In this document: positions 48,085 to 59,812 of the stretch, piece after piece
How positions within the stretch are numbered: the stretch's first letter is position 1
Layout of the letters: the number at the start of each line of letters is the position of its first letter
From: Coriaria nepalensis
Lineage: Eukaryota; Streptophyta; Magnoliopsida; Cucurbitales; Coriariaceae
Assembly: GCA_027186245.1 (NCBI GenBank)
Contig: CP114489.1
Location: 6,207,501 to 6,271,500 of the forward strand
Length of the DNA stretch: 64,000 nt
Direction of reading: 5' to 3'
Notes under the pieces: generated by a model
What the model was told of the DNA's origin: nothing
Database searches by the model: none
The model's input: only the letters and a program-made list of their open reading frames with translations
Position numbers and translations under genes: made by a program

Positions 48085-50270
48085 GTCCACATCATGGTAG
48101 GGAGGTTGTTAAATTAAATTAATTGATGATTAAAGGAAAAAAAGGATTTTATTAAAGTATCAATTAAAAAAATTTTAATCGGGCGATGATTCGATCGGCC
48201 GAGTGGGACTGGTTGTAAAATGAGTCAACTCAAGAGCGAGTGAGCCCAAAAAAATGTGTTCCTTTCGATTCCCGTGTCTCAACTCTATTCTTGTCCTGTA
48301 ATGGGCTGTTCAATTAGGATTTAGATCATTATATTGTCCTAATAATTATTTCTGTCTCTCTCTCTAAGAGTAATTTTAAATGGATTAGTAAAAATTAGTA
48401 ATGATTGTGGATTTAATAATTTGAGCTTAGAATTAATATTCTTGTAAATTATGATAATTTTTATTATTTAAAAATTACAAACCCATGTATTATTTTTTTG
48501 TTTATGTTATGACGATATTTTTGTTATGTTTTATAATTTTATTTTATTTTATGTTGTAGTGATTTTTTCTGATTCTGTCAGAAATATTTTGTTTTGATTT
48601 TGTTTTCATTGATGTAAGATTAATAAAAGAAGCTGTTAATATATTGTTGATGATATTGTTTTAGATCAGCAGCTTTTAACTTCGTGATTTGTGCGTGACT
48701 TTCATTTTACCTAATTACTACTATTTTTAATGGCTGTTGTTGGGACGAGGGTTAAAAATTAGAATGAGGTCAATTCAAGATTTTGAAAGTTCTATGAGAC
48801 TGAGTGGAAGGTTGTATCAGACTGTGAGTGATAATTATAGAGCAAAATGTGGTGAGTAATTTGGATTAATTAATGAAAACTTAATTAAACAATTTGATAT
48901 ATATCTCATTTTGATATAAAAATTTTAAAAAATTAATATATAAGAAAATAAGTTTTTTTTTAAATTTAATTTTGAGAGGAAATATTAAATTTTATATGAT
49001 ATCGGAATTAAATCTATCACATAATTAAATTAATTATTATATATATTTCATATTATATATATATATAAATTTATGTAAAGACTTAAAATAATATTATATG
49101 TGAAGTTATGTTAAGAATATATCTTATATTTAAAAATAACTTTTAAAAAATTAATATTAAAAAAAAAGAATAATTATTTTTATTATCAATTAATTTTAGA
49201 ATAAAAATCTAAAATTTTAAAAATACTTAAAAATCAAATTATAAAACAGGTAAAAAAAATAAATTATTCAAGTCACATTCATGAATACAAAATGACAATT
49301 CCAAACTGTATAATTGATTATGAACATAAATAAACGAACAAAAGCAGTGGGGCTAACTACGCAATCCAATAAGATAGAAGAGTCAAAAATGCTTTTGAGG
49401 GAAGTTGATGCTTTTGGATGCTACTTTTTATGTTGCTGCCTGAAATGTATCAAACAACGTCAAAATTATGGAGGTCGGCCAGGTCATTTCAACATTCATG
49501 AGCCATTAGTCGTGAGAGGAAAAAAAAAAAGAAAAAGAAAAAAGAAAAAAGAAAAAAGAAAAAAGAAAAAAGAAAAAAGAAAAAAGATAAAAGATAAAAG
49601 ATAAAAGAAAAAAGATATAATGTTAAAATGTAATTATATATATATATATATATATGTTTGTTACGTGTTATTTAGTGAAATCATTTCATTGATTATAATG
49701 ACTTAAAATTGGTTATGAAATTGTTTTATACCTTACTTTTTAAATAATATAATACATGTAATATTTGCATGGATATAGAAAGACCATAGTTATGTGGGAA
49801 CATATATTTAGGTAAGTATGCATATATATTATTATTACATAAGATATGTGATTGAGTAATACTGTCATTCTAAGCTTGGATATAGACATATGCATATACT
49901 AGTTTAATACTTTATGTTTCATAAGAATAATTGAGTTAATCTCAATTGAGGAAAGATAATTGCTTACGGACACAAGAGATTATATTTTCTTAGAGGCAAG
50001 ATAAAATAATTATAGAGATATAATTATGAAGGTGTTTGTTACCTTTCATTTTATTATGATTAGTTACGAACATGTAGGAGTTACAATAAGATGATTGGAT
50101 TATTTTCCTACTAAGAAAAATTGTTTTCTCATTTTTATGTTAAAGAAGTGAATATAAATTTGTAATAAAATAGTGAGAGATATCAAAATTTAATGTCTTT
50201 TCAAATTTTTGGTAGCTAGTATTTTCTTCATATTTGCTTATGTTGTTGTATTTTATTTCTATGTGTTTTG
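48085..50270. other. 3' flank of the S40-like gene and AT-rich intergenic sequence
   Basis: After the stop comes about 600 bp with a T-rich plus strand that likely holds the 3' UTR. Then AT-rich sequence follows with the purine microsatellite at 49518-49617 and a (TA)n run at 49635-49655. A lysine-rich open frame over the microsatellite is an artefact. Confidence 0.45.
49518..49617. repeat. Purine microsatellite, mostly GAAAAAA (7-bp) units
   Basis: Roughly nine GAAAAAA units followed by GATAAAA units over about 100 bp; all purine on the plus strand apart from the T of the last units. Confidence 0.9.
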
Positions 50271-50279
50271 TAGCTTGCA

Positions 50280-52690
50280 ATGCCTGAAAAAATGAAAGTA
50301 ATTCTTGAACAAAATAAATTGGTTGGAGCATATTTTAGAGACTGGTATAGAAATCTAAAAATTGTTCTCAGGTACTAGCATTTGTCTGATGTATCGAATC
50401 AGCAAGTCATGGCGATCCCGCCAGAGGGATCGAATCCTAAAACAATGGCCGCATAGATCAAGTGGCTGGAGTAATAAGATAACAAGATGCAATGTATTAT
50501 GTTTAAATCTATGAGTAGCGAGCTCCAAAATCATTATGAAATGTTCCATGCTCGTGAGATTACCGATAACCTTAAATTTATTTATGGTGAAGATACTTGA
50601 AACGAGAGCTATGAGATATCTAAGACAGTGAGGGCACCTCTGTTAGTGAACATGTATTGAATATGATCACTTATATTGAACAACTTGAGGATCTCGAACT
50701 TACTATAGATTTTAAGTTGATCAATAACTTGGTGTCGCAATTTTTTCCTGATTCATTCTCGATGTTTGTGCTTAACTTTTATATGAATAAAATAGAACAC
50801 GAGTTACATGATTTGCATAAGATGCTATAAACAGTCGAAAAATACATTAAGAAGGATAAACTTGTGTTGCTTATGAAAGGTTCTTTTGGAAAGAAGGGCA
50901 GTGCCAAGCTTACGAAGCTAAGCAAGAAAGGGTGATGGAAAGATAAAGAAGGGAAAAGATAAAAAGTGTTTCCAATGTGGAGAAATTGGACATTGGAAGC
51001 GGAATTATAAGGTTCATTTTTCAACTTTGAAAAAACATGGTGATAGTGCTTCAGGTATGTTCATGATTGAGGTTAACTTTTCTTACAATGATTTATCAAC
51101 TTATGTATTAGATATCGGTTGTGGTTCTCATATTTATAATAATGTGCATAATCTAAAATGTAAAAGAATTCTGGAGAAAGGTGAAGTGGGAATACGGGCT
51201 AGAGATGGAATAAGAGTTATTGTTTTAGCTATGGGAACTTAGAGTTTAGTTTTAAATTTGGGACAATGTTATTATGATTTATCTTTTATTTGGAATATTG
51301 TTTCTATTTCTAGACTTAATGAGGAAATATTTGTCTTCTCCATCAAGAACAATATTTTAAATCTTTTTATGAATGAATTATTTTATGGAAGTGGCTCCAC
51401 AACTAATGGTGTATATGTCTTAAATTTGAAAAATGAAACTTGTCTCAATATTGAACATGTCAAGAAAAGAAGGTTTGATATGAATAAAACATACCTATGG
51501 CTTTATCGATTAGGTCATGCCAACGAAACCAGGATTCAAAAGTGGCATAAAGATGGATACTTAGATGCATTCGATTTGGAATCATTGCCAACTTACGAAT
51601 CTTATTTATTAGGCAAGATGATCAAATCTCATTTAGTAGAACTGGAGAGAGATAAACTAAGTTGATAAGAATAATACATATTGATGTATGCGAGCCTATG
51701 TCAACTCCTACTAGAGGTGGTTTTTAGTACTTCATCACATTCACCAATGATCTCTCTCGATTCGGTCACATTTATATTATGAAGCATAAATCCAAATCTT
51801 TTGAGAAATGCAAGGAATATAATAGTGAAGTAGAAAAAGAACAAGGAAAAAATATTGAGATACTTCAATCAGATCGAGGTGGTGAATTCTTGAGCCACGA
51901 GTTTCTTGACTACTTGAAGGAGAACGATATAATCTCACAATGGACCCATGGACCCCTCCCAGAACACCATAGTTAAATGCCGTGTCTATGAGGAGAAATA
52001 GGACTCTCTTTGAGATGGTTTGGTCTATAGTGAGATTTACCGATCTACCTTTATCATTATGAGGATATGCCTTAGAAACCTCTACTTACATCATTAACAA
52101 GATATTTTCAAAATCTATTTTTTTGACACCATCTGAGATATGGAAAGATAGAAGGGTAAGTCTTAAATATATTCATGTATGGGGCTACTATGCTTATGTT
52201 AAGAAGCAAAAAGTCGAAACGTTGGAGGCAAGATCTAAAAATGCTATTTAATGGGGTATCCAAAGGAAACTTTAGGAAACTACTTTTATCATCCCATTGA
52301 GTAAAAAGTGTTTGTTGCTAAATATGATGTCTTCTTATAGAATGAATTCCTTTATGAAAAGAATATTGAGAGAAAAATTGAACTTGATGAAGTTCAAGCA
52401 CACAAAATCAAGTTCGGATCAATGATCTTGTTACCCCCACTAGTTTTGACTAAGGTATCTCCAAAAGAGGATGTTGTGATACCTCAAAGTACACAAACGG
52501 TTCATAAATCTAGTATAACATCTAGTGGGCTAGAGCTATACAAATTTCTAGTAGAAAATTCACGTAATGGGCCAATCCTATGACTTATTCTAAGGCTATT
52601 AGTAGCTTAGATTTCGATACATGGCTAGATGCCATGAGATCCAAGATGGATTCCATGTATGCTAACCAAGTATGGATTTGGTTGATGCAC
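50280..52690 (+). mobile_element. Ty1/copia gag-pol relic, 5' part to start of RT
   Basis: Plus-strand order: gag from about 50280 (VGAYFRDWYRNLKIVLR), gag zinc knuckle at about 50968 (CFQCGEIGHWKRN, last Cys replaced by Tyr), and protease with DIGCGSHIYNN (51110-51150). GAG-pre-integrase follows at about 51495 (LWLYRLGHANETRIQKWHKD), then the integrase core (SDRGGEFLSHEFLDYLKEND, 51869-51930). Next comes PYEIW-type and G-Y-P-K-E-T-type sequence in broken frames, then the RT start near 52600-52690 (SLDFDTWLDAMRSKMDSMYA). Stops occur after most domains and the rest of RT and RNase H is gone. LTR-type sequence begins shortly after the break. Confidence 0.88.
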
Positions 52691-52739
52691 CTAAAGGAAT
52701 ATTTAGGCTACTCTTATAAGTAAATAAAAATTCCTACAT

Positions 52740-53560
52740 AACTTATAATTTCTAATTAAGTTAATGTTACACTTAGTTGTGCTAACAGAGCTGCATGATA
52801 TTAAATTAATAAATTAATAATTACCATTTTTCCCCTAAATTGGTTTTTGGTCCCTCTTTCCGATGAAAATTTAACTGAGGTAAATGAATCTTATGTGTGT
52901 ACCAACTAGGTTCTATATCCCGCCGACAAAAGGATTTTATAAACACTTTATGATTTTATTTAATTTTAAATTAAATAGTTAACTTAATCATATCATGATT
53001 AATTAACTTTAAACCTCCAAGTAGATATTCACTTTTGGAAAAGTTTTAAGACTACTCGGGAGATGAGAAGTACCATCTTCTGAAAGAACTTGTTGTAACT
53101 ATAATAAGCTTACAATAACAATCCTTCCATCTTGCTAATATCTTAATTCTTCCTAGGGTATGGTTTAATTGTTAAACCATAATAGACAAATCACATGAAC
53201 CATTATATGTTTATTGGACATTAACAATGAATTTATAGAAACTCCTTTCTTACCATACTACTTTGTAGAGATTCCTTATTTAATGAAGTATATAATCTAT
53301 ATGACTTTTTTTCCAAACACAGAAGCGATGGATTCCCTCTTAACCGCTCATAGCCTTCTCGGACAACACTTCATTCCTAACATTCACCGCGTGTTCACCC
53401 ATAGCTAGGGCCAATTTAAATGATGTCAAAGCATGAAGCCATGTCCTTAAGGAACCGTGTTCACAAGTCTAAAGATCATATGTAAAATAGTCACTAGATA
53501 ATTCTCATTAATAGTCAGTGTTAATAACCTTAGTCTCTACTAAGCACCCACGTAATAATC
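52740..53560 (+). repeat. Copia-type LTR fragment, left arm of an inverted pair
   Basis: From about 52765 to 53500 it is the reverse complement of 55300-56125. Shared words include GTGCTAACAGAGCTGCATGA, the AGATGAGAAGTACCATCTT block and GTAAAATAGTCACTAGATAA. The sense strand appears to be plus, because the matching LTR at 55.2-56.8 kb has its TGTTAGG start on the minus strand. Its 5' end is missing. Confidence 0.8.
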
Positions 53561-53589
53561 ATGGTGTTCCATCTTCATTCTTAATGAGG

Positions 53590-53825
53590 TCAAACAATGT
53601 AATCATTTCCTCGAAATGAATGTTCCAACTTTGATATGCTTGTTTAAGGCAATATGTGGACCTTTGTAGCTTACACAACTTCCTTGTGTTTTTCTGGTCC
53701 ATGAAGATTTCAGGTGTATCATATACACATCCTCTTCTAAGTAGCCATTTAGGAAGATTATTTTCACATCATGGTATTCTGTAATAGCAAGCAATATTCG
53801 AATGGATTTAGTAACCAAGTAAAAT
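53590..53825 (-). pseudogene. Copia reverse transcriptase fragment
   Basis: The minus-strand frame gives KSIRILLAITEYHDVKIIFL then NGYLEEDVYM, the central RT block that normally reads D-V-K-T-A-F-L-N-G-x-L. The Asp-containing part is deleted here (KIIFLNG). About 75 residues remain. It lies between two plus-sense LTR fragments, opposite in orientation, so it belongs to a different element, perhaps that of the minus-sense LTR at 55.2-56.8 kb. Confidence 0.75.
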
Positions 53826-53829
53826 ATAG

Positions 53830-55180
53830 ATTTTAATTTAGGTTTTTCCCATGGGCTCGTTTAGGTCCATTATCACTTTAATGACCCAACGAGACCTTAT
53901 TCTAACCCAAAAAATAATATATGACTTTATAATAATTAAATTTCCATTTAATAATTATCTTAGTCAAACTAATATTTTTCTAATTAATTATTTAATTTCT
54001 AATTAAATCTAAATCATACTTTTGTTGTGCTAGCAGTGCGAGTATGACTTAGACTTAATAAACTAAACTAATTAATGACTTAAATCTTTAAGCCAAGTTC
54101 ATCATTATGAACAAGTCAAAATTTTCCAATTTAGAATCAAACCTCGATCCGATCAATCTTACTGTGTGTGACCAAATAAGTTATACATTTTCACAACAGG
54201 TGGGCGCTATAATAACTTGTGAGTTTCATCGATTCTTTACAAATGAACCATTTGACTTTGAAAACACTTTTAAAAAACCAGTCAACATGATCATCCTCTA
54301 TGATCAAGTTGAATTAGACCACCAAACACACATTGGCTTCTAATAAGGTGTATGTGTTACCCATGTAATCAGAAATACCAGAAACTTCCACAAGAACTAT
54401 AGATGACTATTACCATACCATTGACCTTCCATCAACTTTGTTTCTAGAAAGTCCTAGGGTATGGTTTAATTGTTAAATCCTTTTAGACTTTCCTTATGAA
54501 TGTCATACACTTCTTATGCAGTTAGACAATGGATTTACAGAGAACTCTTTCTCGAACCATATACTACCTTGCGTAAATATTTCTTTGTACATAAGTTATA
54601 TAACTCATAGAAACATCTCCTCTAATATAGAGGTGATGGATCCCATCTTATCATCCTACATCACTGCGCATACCTGAACACATGCCCAACGTTCACCTAA
54701 TTAGTGGCCTTTAGTAAGATCATGTATTCTAACATCAAAGCATGATATCCTTTATGTTAACATTGTGGTGATCTCAAGTCTGAGCATCTAATAGTCACCA
54801 ACATAACTCACTAATAGTTTAACATCATTACCATTGAGTTATGTCAAGTGATCACATTCAGTGATTAGGTCTCTACCAATCACCTACATGCCTATCCCGG
54901 TGTTCCCCAATACTGATGAATATGAGATTATCACTCTTTTCTTCGAAGAGGATAACACATGTAATAGTCTCTTCGAATTGTCATTATCTCTATCATGACA
55001 ATCCTATAACTATGAACTATTTATATCTCAGACTTTAACCAACTCGGATCTCATCCTTCCGTGAACTCTATCATGAATTCAAGTGTATGTATTGAGAACC
55101 AGAAATCTGTCAAGTATGCTATCATTCATGAATTCAAGTATGATAACATAATAATTTAATGATAGATTATATATGCTATA
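53830..55180 (+). repeat. Second, diverged copia-type LTR of the same family
   Basis: It parallels the 52740-53560 fragment in order: a TTGTGCTAGCAGTGCGAGTA block (about 54025), CCTAGGGTATGGTTTAATTG (54452, identical to 53153), GATGGATCC near 54648, a CATCAAAGCATGATATCC block (54735) and TAATAGTCACCAACA (54790). Ends are not clear. It contains a 78-codon open frame (54107-54343) that I do not call a gene. Confidence 0.65.
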
Positions 55181-55199
55181 ATTGAATATTATAAAATTA

Positions 55200-56828
55200 A
55201 TTATGTTGATAATTTATATAATTCAAGATTGATTCTCATAAGTGATGACTCGATTGGGTCATACCTGATTGGCTTGATGGGTATACACTTTCAAATTATC
55301 TAGTGACTATTTTACATGTGATCCTTAAACTTGAGACACCATAGTTTTCTTGAGTACCGGACTTCATACTTTGACATCATTGCAATTAGCCCTATTCATG
55401 GCTGAACACGAGGTGAACCGTTGGGTATGAAGTATTGTGCGAAGGATAATGAGTGGTTAAGAGGGAATCCATCGCTTCCATATTTGGAATAAGGTATTAT
55501 TGATTATATATTATATTGAACAATGAATCTTTGCAAAGTAGTATTGTTTGAAAGAAGTTTATGTAAATTCATTGTCTATGTTCATTAAGGATATGATGGT
55601 TCATATGATTTGTTTATTAGAATTTAATAGTTAAACAATACCGTAAAAGCAATCGAAATATTAGCGAGATGGAATGATTGTTATTGTAGGTATATGATAG
55701 TCACGATAGGTTCTTTCGAAAGATGGTACTTCTCATCTCTCGGGTAGTCTTAACATTTGTTAGAAATCAATCTCTAAATGAATGTTTAAAGTTAATTAAT
55801 CATAAAATGATTAAGTTAATTGTTTAATTTAAAAGGTTATTTAAATTAAATAAATTTAATTTAGAATTAAATAAAATTATAAAGATATTTATGAAAACCT
55901 CTTGTCAGCCTGATGTAGGGCCTAATTAGTCATATATATAAAATTCGAAGTAACACAGTTAAAATTTTAACGGAGGGAGGAAAAAATGACTAAAATCATT
56001 TTAGAGGTTAAAAGGTAATTTAACTTATAGCTTGACTATAAGGATAAAATAGTAATTATTAATTTATTATCATTATTAATTTATTAAATTTAATATCATA
56101 CAGCTCTGTTAGCACAATTAAGTATGACGTTAAATTAAATAAAAATTAATAGTTGAAGATAAACTTTTATTTAATTATAAAAGAGTTTTAAAAGTTCGTA
56201 ATTAATAATCGAACATTAAAAGGTTAAATATGCTAGATGATTATTTAGATTTTTATGGGTCAAAGTTAATTAAAGAATTGATTAAATAACTTATGGGTGG
56301 CCAGCCATGCTATGGGCTTTTTAGCCCATCTCTTTTTTATGTTTTATGGCAACTATGATTCCTAATGAGATTATAAAAGTATGACCTAGCTTTTACCTAT
56401 AAATACAAAGCATAGTAGCGGAATTTCAAAGATTCTCACACAAGCCTCTTCGACAAAACACAATAAGAGAAAAGGAAGTTTTTTTCCTTCATTTTTCCCG
56501 AACTTATTATCTCATGAGTTGGATCTTAAGTATAGAAACTTAACTGTTTGAATCGAATAGTGTGAACTAAGGTTAAAGGGAGAACACGTGGACGTTTCTC
56601 TATCTTAATAAGAAGAATTACATAATTAAGAAGAGATGTATTCTTTTTCCCTTTGCTTGATTTAATTTCTATGTGATTTTACTGTTCTTTCTCTAAAAAT
56701 ATTATATATGATATAATTATTGGATGATCGATCTAGAAAGAAATTGTATATGATAGGATATGAATAAAATTTTAAATATTTCTTCCGTTAGATTTATTAT
56801 GTTATATGCATGTATATATTTCCTAACA
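55200..56828 (-). mobile_element. Copia-type LTR, minus sense, right arm of the inverted pair
   Basis: On the minus strand it starts at 56828 with TGTTAGGAAATATATACATG and soon carries a TAACGGAAGAAA stretch like the GCGGAAG motif of many copia LTRs. A TATAAATACAAAG promoter-like word is seen on the plus strand at about 56398. The left end is uncertain (about 55200). It stops the gag relic that follows on the right. Confidence 0.65.
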
Positions 56829-56859
56829 CATAATTTCAATAATTTCATGATCTGAGATT

Positions 56860-57860
56860 GTTGATCTTGAGTCAGTTGTGTAGGGAATGCAGGCGCTTAT
56901 GTAGGCTATATTTGCACAGTGTTGGAAGCCTGAGGTTTGTTTGATTTTGGCTTATACAGCTTCTGGTCACGAGGATAGCCGACAAGCTTGAAACATCTGT
57001 CTCTCTTATGTCCCGGAGCATGACAATATTCACACTCTAGTCTTTTTCAATTCTTACTGGATTTGGTGGTGAACTTCTTCCCACTGGAGTTGTTGTATGA
57101 GGTAATTGATTCAACTGATGAAGTAGTTTGTATCAAGACTTAAGTAGCAATACTATGATTCCCTTCTTCTTTATTAGGCATTGGAAACGGCTTTATTAGT
57201 AGGAAGAGGGACTTGCATCGGTATATTGCTTCGTGCTGCAGAATAACTCTCATTCAATCCTATCCCAAATTGAATCAATTTTTTCCGTTGATCAAGCTGA
57301 GAGTAAATGGTTGCAGTAGAGCATTGATAGTTCGAAAGTATCACCATAGTAGAATATTCATCCCACAGGGTCTTTAACATCCTATAATAACTGGAAATTG
57401 ATGGATTTCCTTGATGCAATGTCATGATTTCCTTCCGAAGAGAATAGATTCTTGATCAGTTCATCTTGTTATATCGTTCTTGCAAATCCTCCCTAAGCAA
57501 TTGTGCATTGAGCTCCATTTGACAGTTCTTTTGAAACAGAATTAAGGATCCATGAACAAATAATAGCAATACACCTCCGCTATTTTAACATATACGGAGA
57601 ACTTGTTTCTGGTTTGATAAATTGACCAGTGACGAAATCTAATTTGTTCTTGGCAAGCTTCATAGATCGGCTCCATACTCCATAATTTTCACTTCCAAGA
57701 AGGACTTGAGAAACGAGCGTAGTACCTAGAGTATCAAAAGGATGGATGTACAGTGGTGAATTCAGTTCAATATGAGTGACAAGACTGATAAGGATCTGAC
57801 GGAATTGGATTCGTGGTTGCAGAAGTAGTATATGTAGGATCTGCAATTGTTGCTGGAAGA
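56860..57860 (-). pseudogene. Copia gag relic fused downstream of a PB1 fragment
   Basis: Minus-strand order: SPLYIHPFDTLGTTLVSQVL then GSENYGVWSRSMKLAKNKLD (57765-57640), the Retrotran_gag_3 type start. Next comes QGNPSISSYYRMLKTLWDEY (57425-57350), then the knuckle CEYCHAPGHKRDRC (57036-56990, C-X2-C-X4-H-X4-C) and FKLVGYPRD. Frameshifts and stops separate the parts. The relic ends where the minus-sense LTR begins at 56828. Immediately upstream, in a frame compatible over a single stop, is PB1-domain sequence of host type. Confidence 0.8.
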
Positions 57861-57861
57861 G

Positions 57862-58146
57862 AAAGATGCATGCGAGTAGGCTTAGCAGAGCCACGAAAGA
57901 GGCAATCATACTAGTGCATCATGTAGTCAAGATCGTCATCATTCATAATGGAAATGAGAGCATCGAGGTCTTCACCTGAGAGCTGGTACTTGAAGATGAC
58001 GTCAAAGTCGAAGATAGAAGACAGTATGATGGGGATTGATAGTGAGGATGATCTTGGTGTCAATGCCAACGTAGGATAGTTGGTTATCGTGAGGATGGGG
58101 CTGAATCTTCCCGCCATAGCTGCACATGATGAAGAGGACGGCGAAC
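57862..58146 (-). pseudogene. PB1-domain fragment captured from a host gene
   Basis: PB1 domains are protein-interaction modules in plant kinases and other regulators. Minus strand from 58146: FAVLFIMCSYGGKIQPHPHD, then NQLSYVGIDTKI. A frameshift near 58030 leads to FDVIFKYQLSGEDLDALISI, then MNDDDLDYMMH, a stop, and YDCLFRGSAKPTRMHL. This is the whole PB1 order (CSYGGKI.., DTKI, KYQLPGEDLDALIS, NDDDL). No kinase or other host domain follows; copia gag begins instead. One frameshift and one in-frame stop mean it is a pseudogene. It may have been picked up by the retroelement or left by gag inserting into a PB1 gene copy. Confidence 0.85.
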
Positions 58147-58149
58147 CCC

Positions 58150-58615
58150 TTTTTTTATATTTAATGTATGGACCGAGATTTGGGACAAAGATCTTATATA
58201 GAGATCCCAGTCTACTAGACTGGACTAAGATATTTGTCTACTAGGCTTGACTGAAATTTTGGTGTACTAGATTGTACCAGAAACTTAGAAAACTGAAAAA
58301 AAAAATAATAATAAAGGAAAAAATAGTAAAGTCAACCTCAAATGCAAGACATTTATATTTCTTTTTGGCAAAGTAAAGGATTTCATTTCATAAGGATAAA
58401 ATTGCATATTAGATGAACGATTACATATATATAATTTGTAAATAAATTCAATAAGAATGGAAAGTGTATACACTTATTCGTTACGAGCATTCCTTGGATC
58501 TTGAGATTTGCTTAAGAAAGTATAAAATATTTTAAGCTTAGGGAATAAAGCCTTAAAAAACGGTCTAATCCAACAATCGAAGAGAAGTAACTAATAAACA
58601 TAACAAGTAATGTAC
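58150..58615. other. Spacer with a short tandem repeat; no gene
   Basis: At 58208-58280 a unit of about 25-28 bp is repeated nearly three times (core CTACTAGACTGGACTAAGATAT, CTACTAGGCTTGACTGAAAT, GTACTAGATTGTACC). The rest is AT-rich. Confidence 0.55.
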
Positions 58616-58619
58616 CCGT

Positions 58620-59115
58620 GAGGTAGAGGAAGTGTTAAGGCTAAGACACAATGAAGTTTTTAGTATGCGGGTCAAGAGAGTGAAGAATGATACGTACGAA
58701 GTGACAGGTAAAAATGATATTGCTATAGTCAATTTAGGGAGGAAGAGTTACATATGTCGGGTATTTGACTTTGATAAGATATCGTGTGCTCATATCATTG
58801 CAGAGGTGATATAATGTCGAGATTCCATATACCCATTGTGTAAGGCAAGTATACTCTATTGAGTATTGAAAGAATGCCTATACGGAATCAATTTGTCGTG
58901 CACTATTGACCAATGAGTGGGAATGTAAGAGTGGCTTCGATTAATTGCTATTCTACCACCTAACATGCATCAACCGGTTAGAAGACTTAAGAACAAACAT
59001 ATACCTTCGACCGACGAACAAATATAGAGGGGAAGAAAGTGTGGAAATTGTGACATTCTTAGACACAACAGGCTGACTTGTCATAATTTGATTCCACTAT
59101 CACGCGTCAAAAATA
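58620..59115 (+). pseudogene. MULE (MURA) transposase C-terminus: SWIM and zinc knuckle
   Basis: The plus strand encodes VKNDTYEVTGKNDIAIVNLG then RKSYICRVFDFDKISCAHII, the SWIM segment. Across stops come YPLCKAS, LPPNMHQPVRRLKNKHIPST and the knuckle CGNCDILRHNRLTC (C-X2-C-X4-H-X4-C). This order is that of plant MuDR transposases. The catalytic DDE part is not found upstream, where PB1/copia sequence begins, so only the tail survives. The first Cys of the usual C-x-C in SWIM is Tyr here, as in the copy at 32.6 kb. Confidence 0.85.
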
Positions 59116-59284
59116 CGTTGTAATTTGGGTAGTAAGGTTTCCTCTTGTCATAGTAATCTTAATGAATAAATTATTTCTTGGTTTTATCTTTTGGGTACTT
59201 AATAAATAAATTACATGTTTTTATGTATACATTATAACTTCTATTTTTTTGATTCTAAATTAAATCTTGATGAAAAAACTAGAC

Positions 59285-59600
59285 TGTCGAGCCATCAGGT
59301 TTGGAAGTCACTGACCTAAAAAACCGATGGCTCGATGGGTAGTCAATTCACCCATCGAGCCATCGGTTTAAGTCTCTGACTTCAAAAATTGATGGCTCTA
59401 TGTGAGATCATCCAGCCATCGGTTTTTTAGGTTAGAGACTACTTTAAGGCTTAAGTTTATGACCTCCAAAAACAGATGACTCGATTGGAGATCTGAATAC
59501 CCATCGAGCAATCTGTTTAAGTCTCTGACTTCTAAAACTAATGGCTCGATGAGGGATCTAACTACCCATTAAGCCATCAATTTTGGAGGTCCAAGATCTT
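59285..59600. repeat. GATGGCTCGATGGG repeat block with a perfect 20-bp hairpin
   Basis: Five or more units of the form GATGGCTCGATGGG..TACCCATCGAGCCATCGG with TAAGTCTCTGACTTC linkers. One unit forms a perfect inverted repeat, AAACCGATGGCTCGATGGGT at 59321-59340 and its exact complement at 59350-59369, with a 9-nt loop. The same unit type occurs at 7322-7470, 8100-8230 and 62510-62610, tying this block to the palindromic array system. Confidence 0.85.
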
Positions 59601-59812
59601 TATAAATCAAACTATCATATATATTTAACTTATAAATACGAAAAATATCATATATCAAATTATAATTGCAAACAAACTAACTTATATACCTTTAGGTCAA
59701 AAATCTATATATCGTTGATAAATGTCACAAGATATTTGATGGCGGAAAAGACCAATATTGTCATCACAAATGAGTTTTACATCTAAATATGCGTGGTGAT
59801 ACTATAAATTTT

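Noticed and set aside
49314..49604. 96-codon open frame with a lysine/arginine tail
   Set aside because: The tail is the GAAAAAA microsatellite translated; the upstream part matches nothing I know.
50390..50450. Possible tRNA-like segment (ATCGAATCCT word)
   Set aside because: No cloverleaf can be drawn around it, and the surrounding frame is copia gag.
58285..58473. 62-codon minus-strand frame with a hydrophobic end
   Set aside because: AT-rich spacer between relics, no family resemblance.
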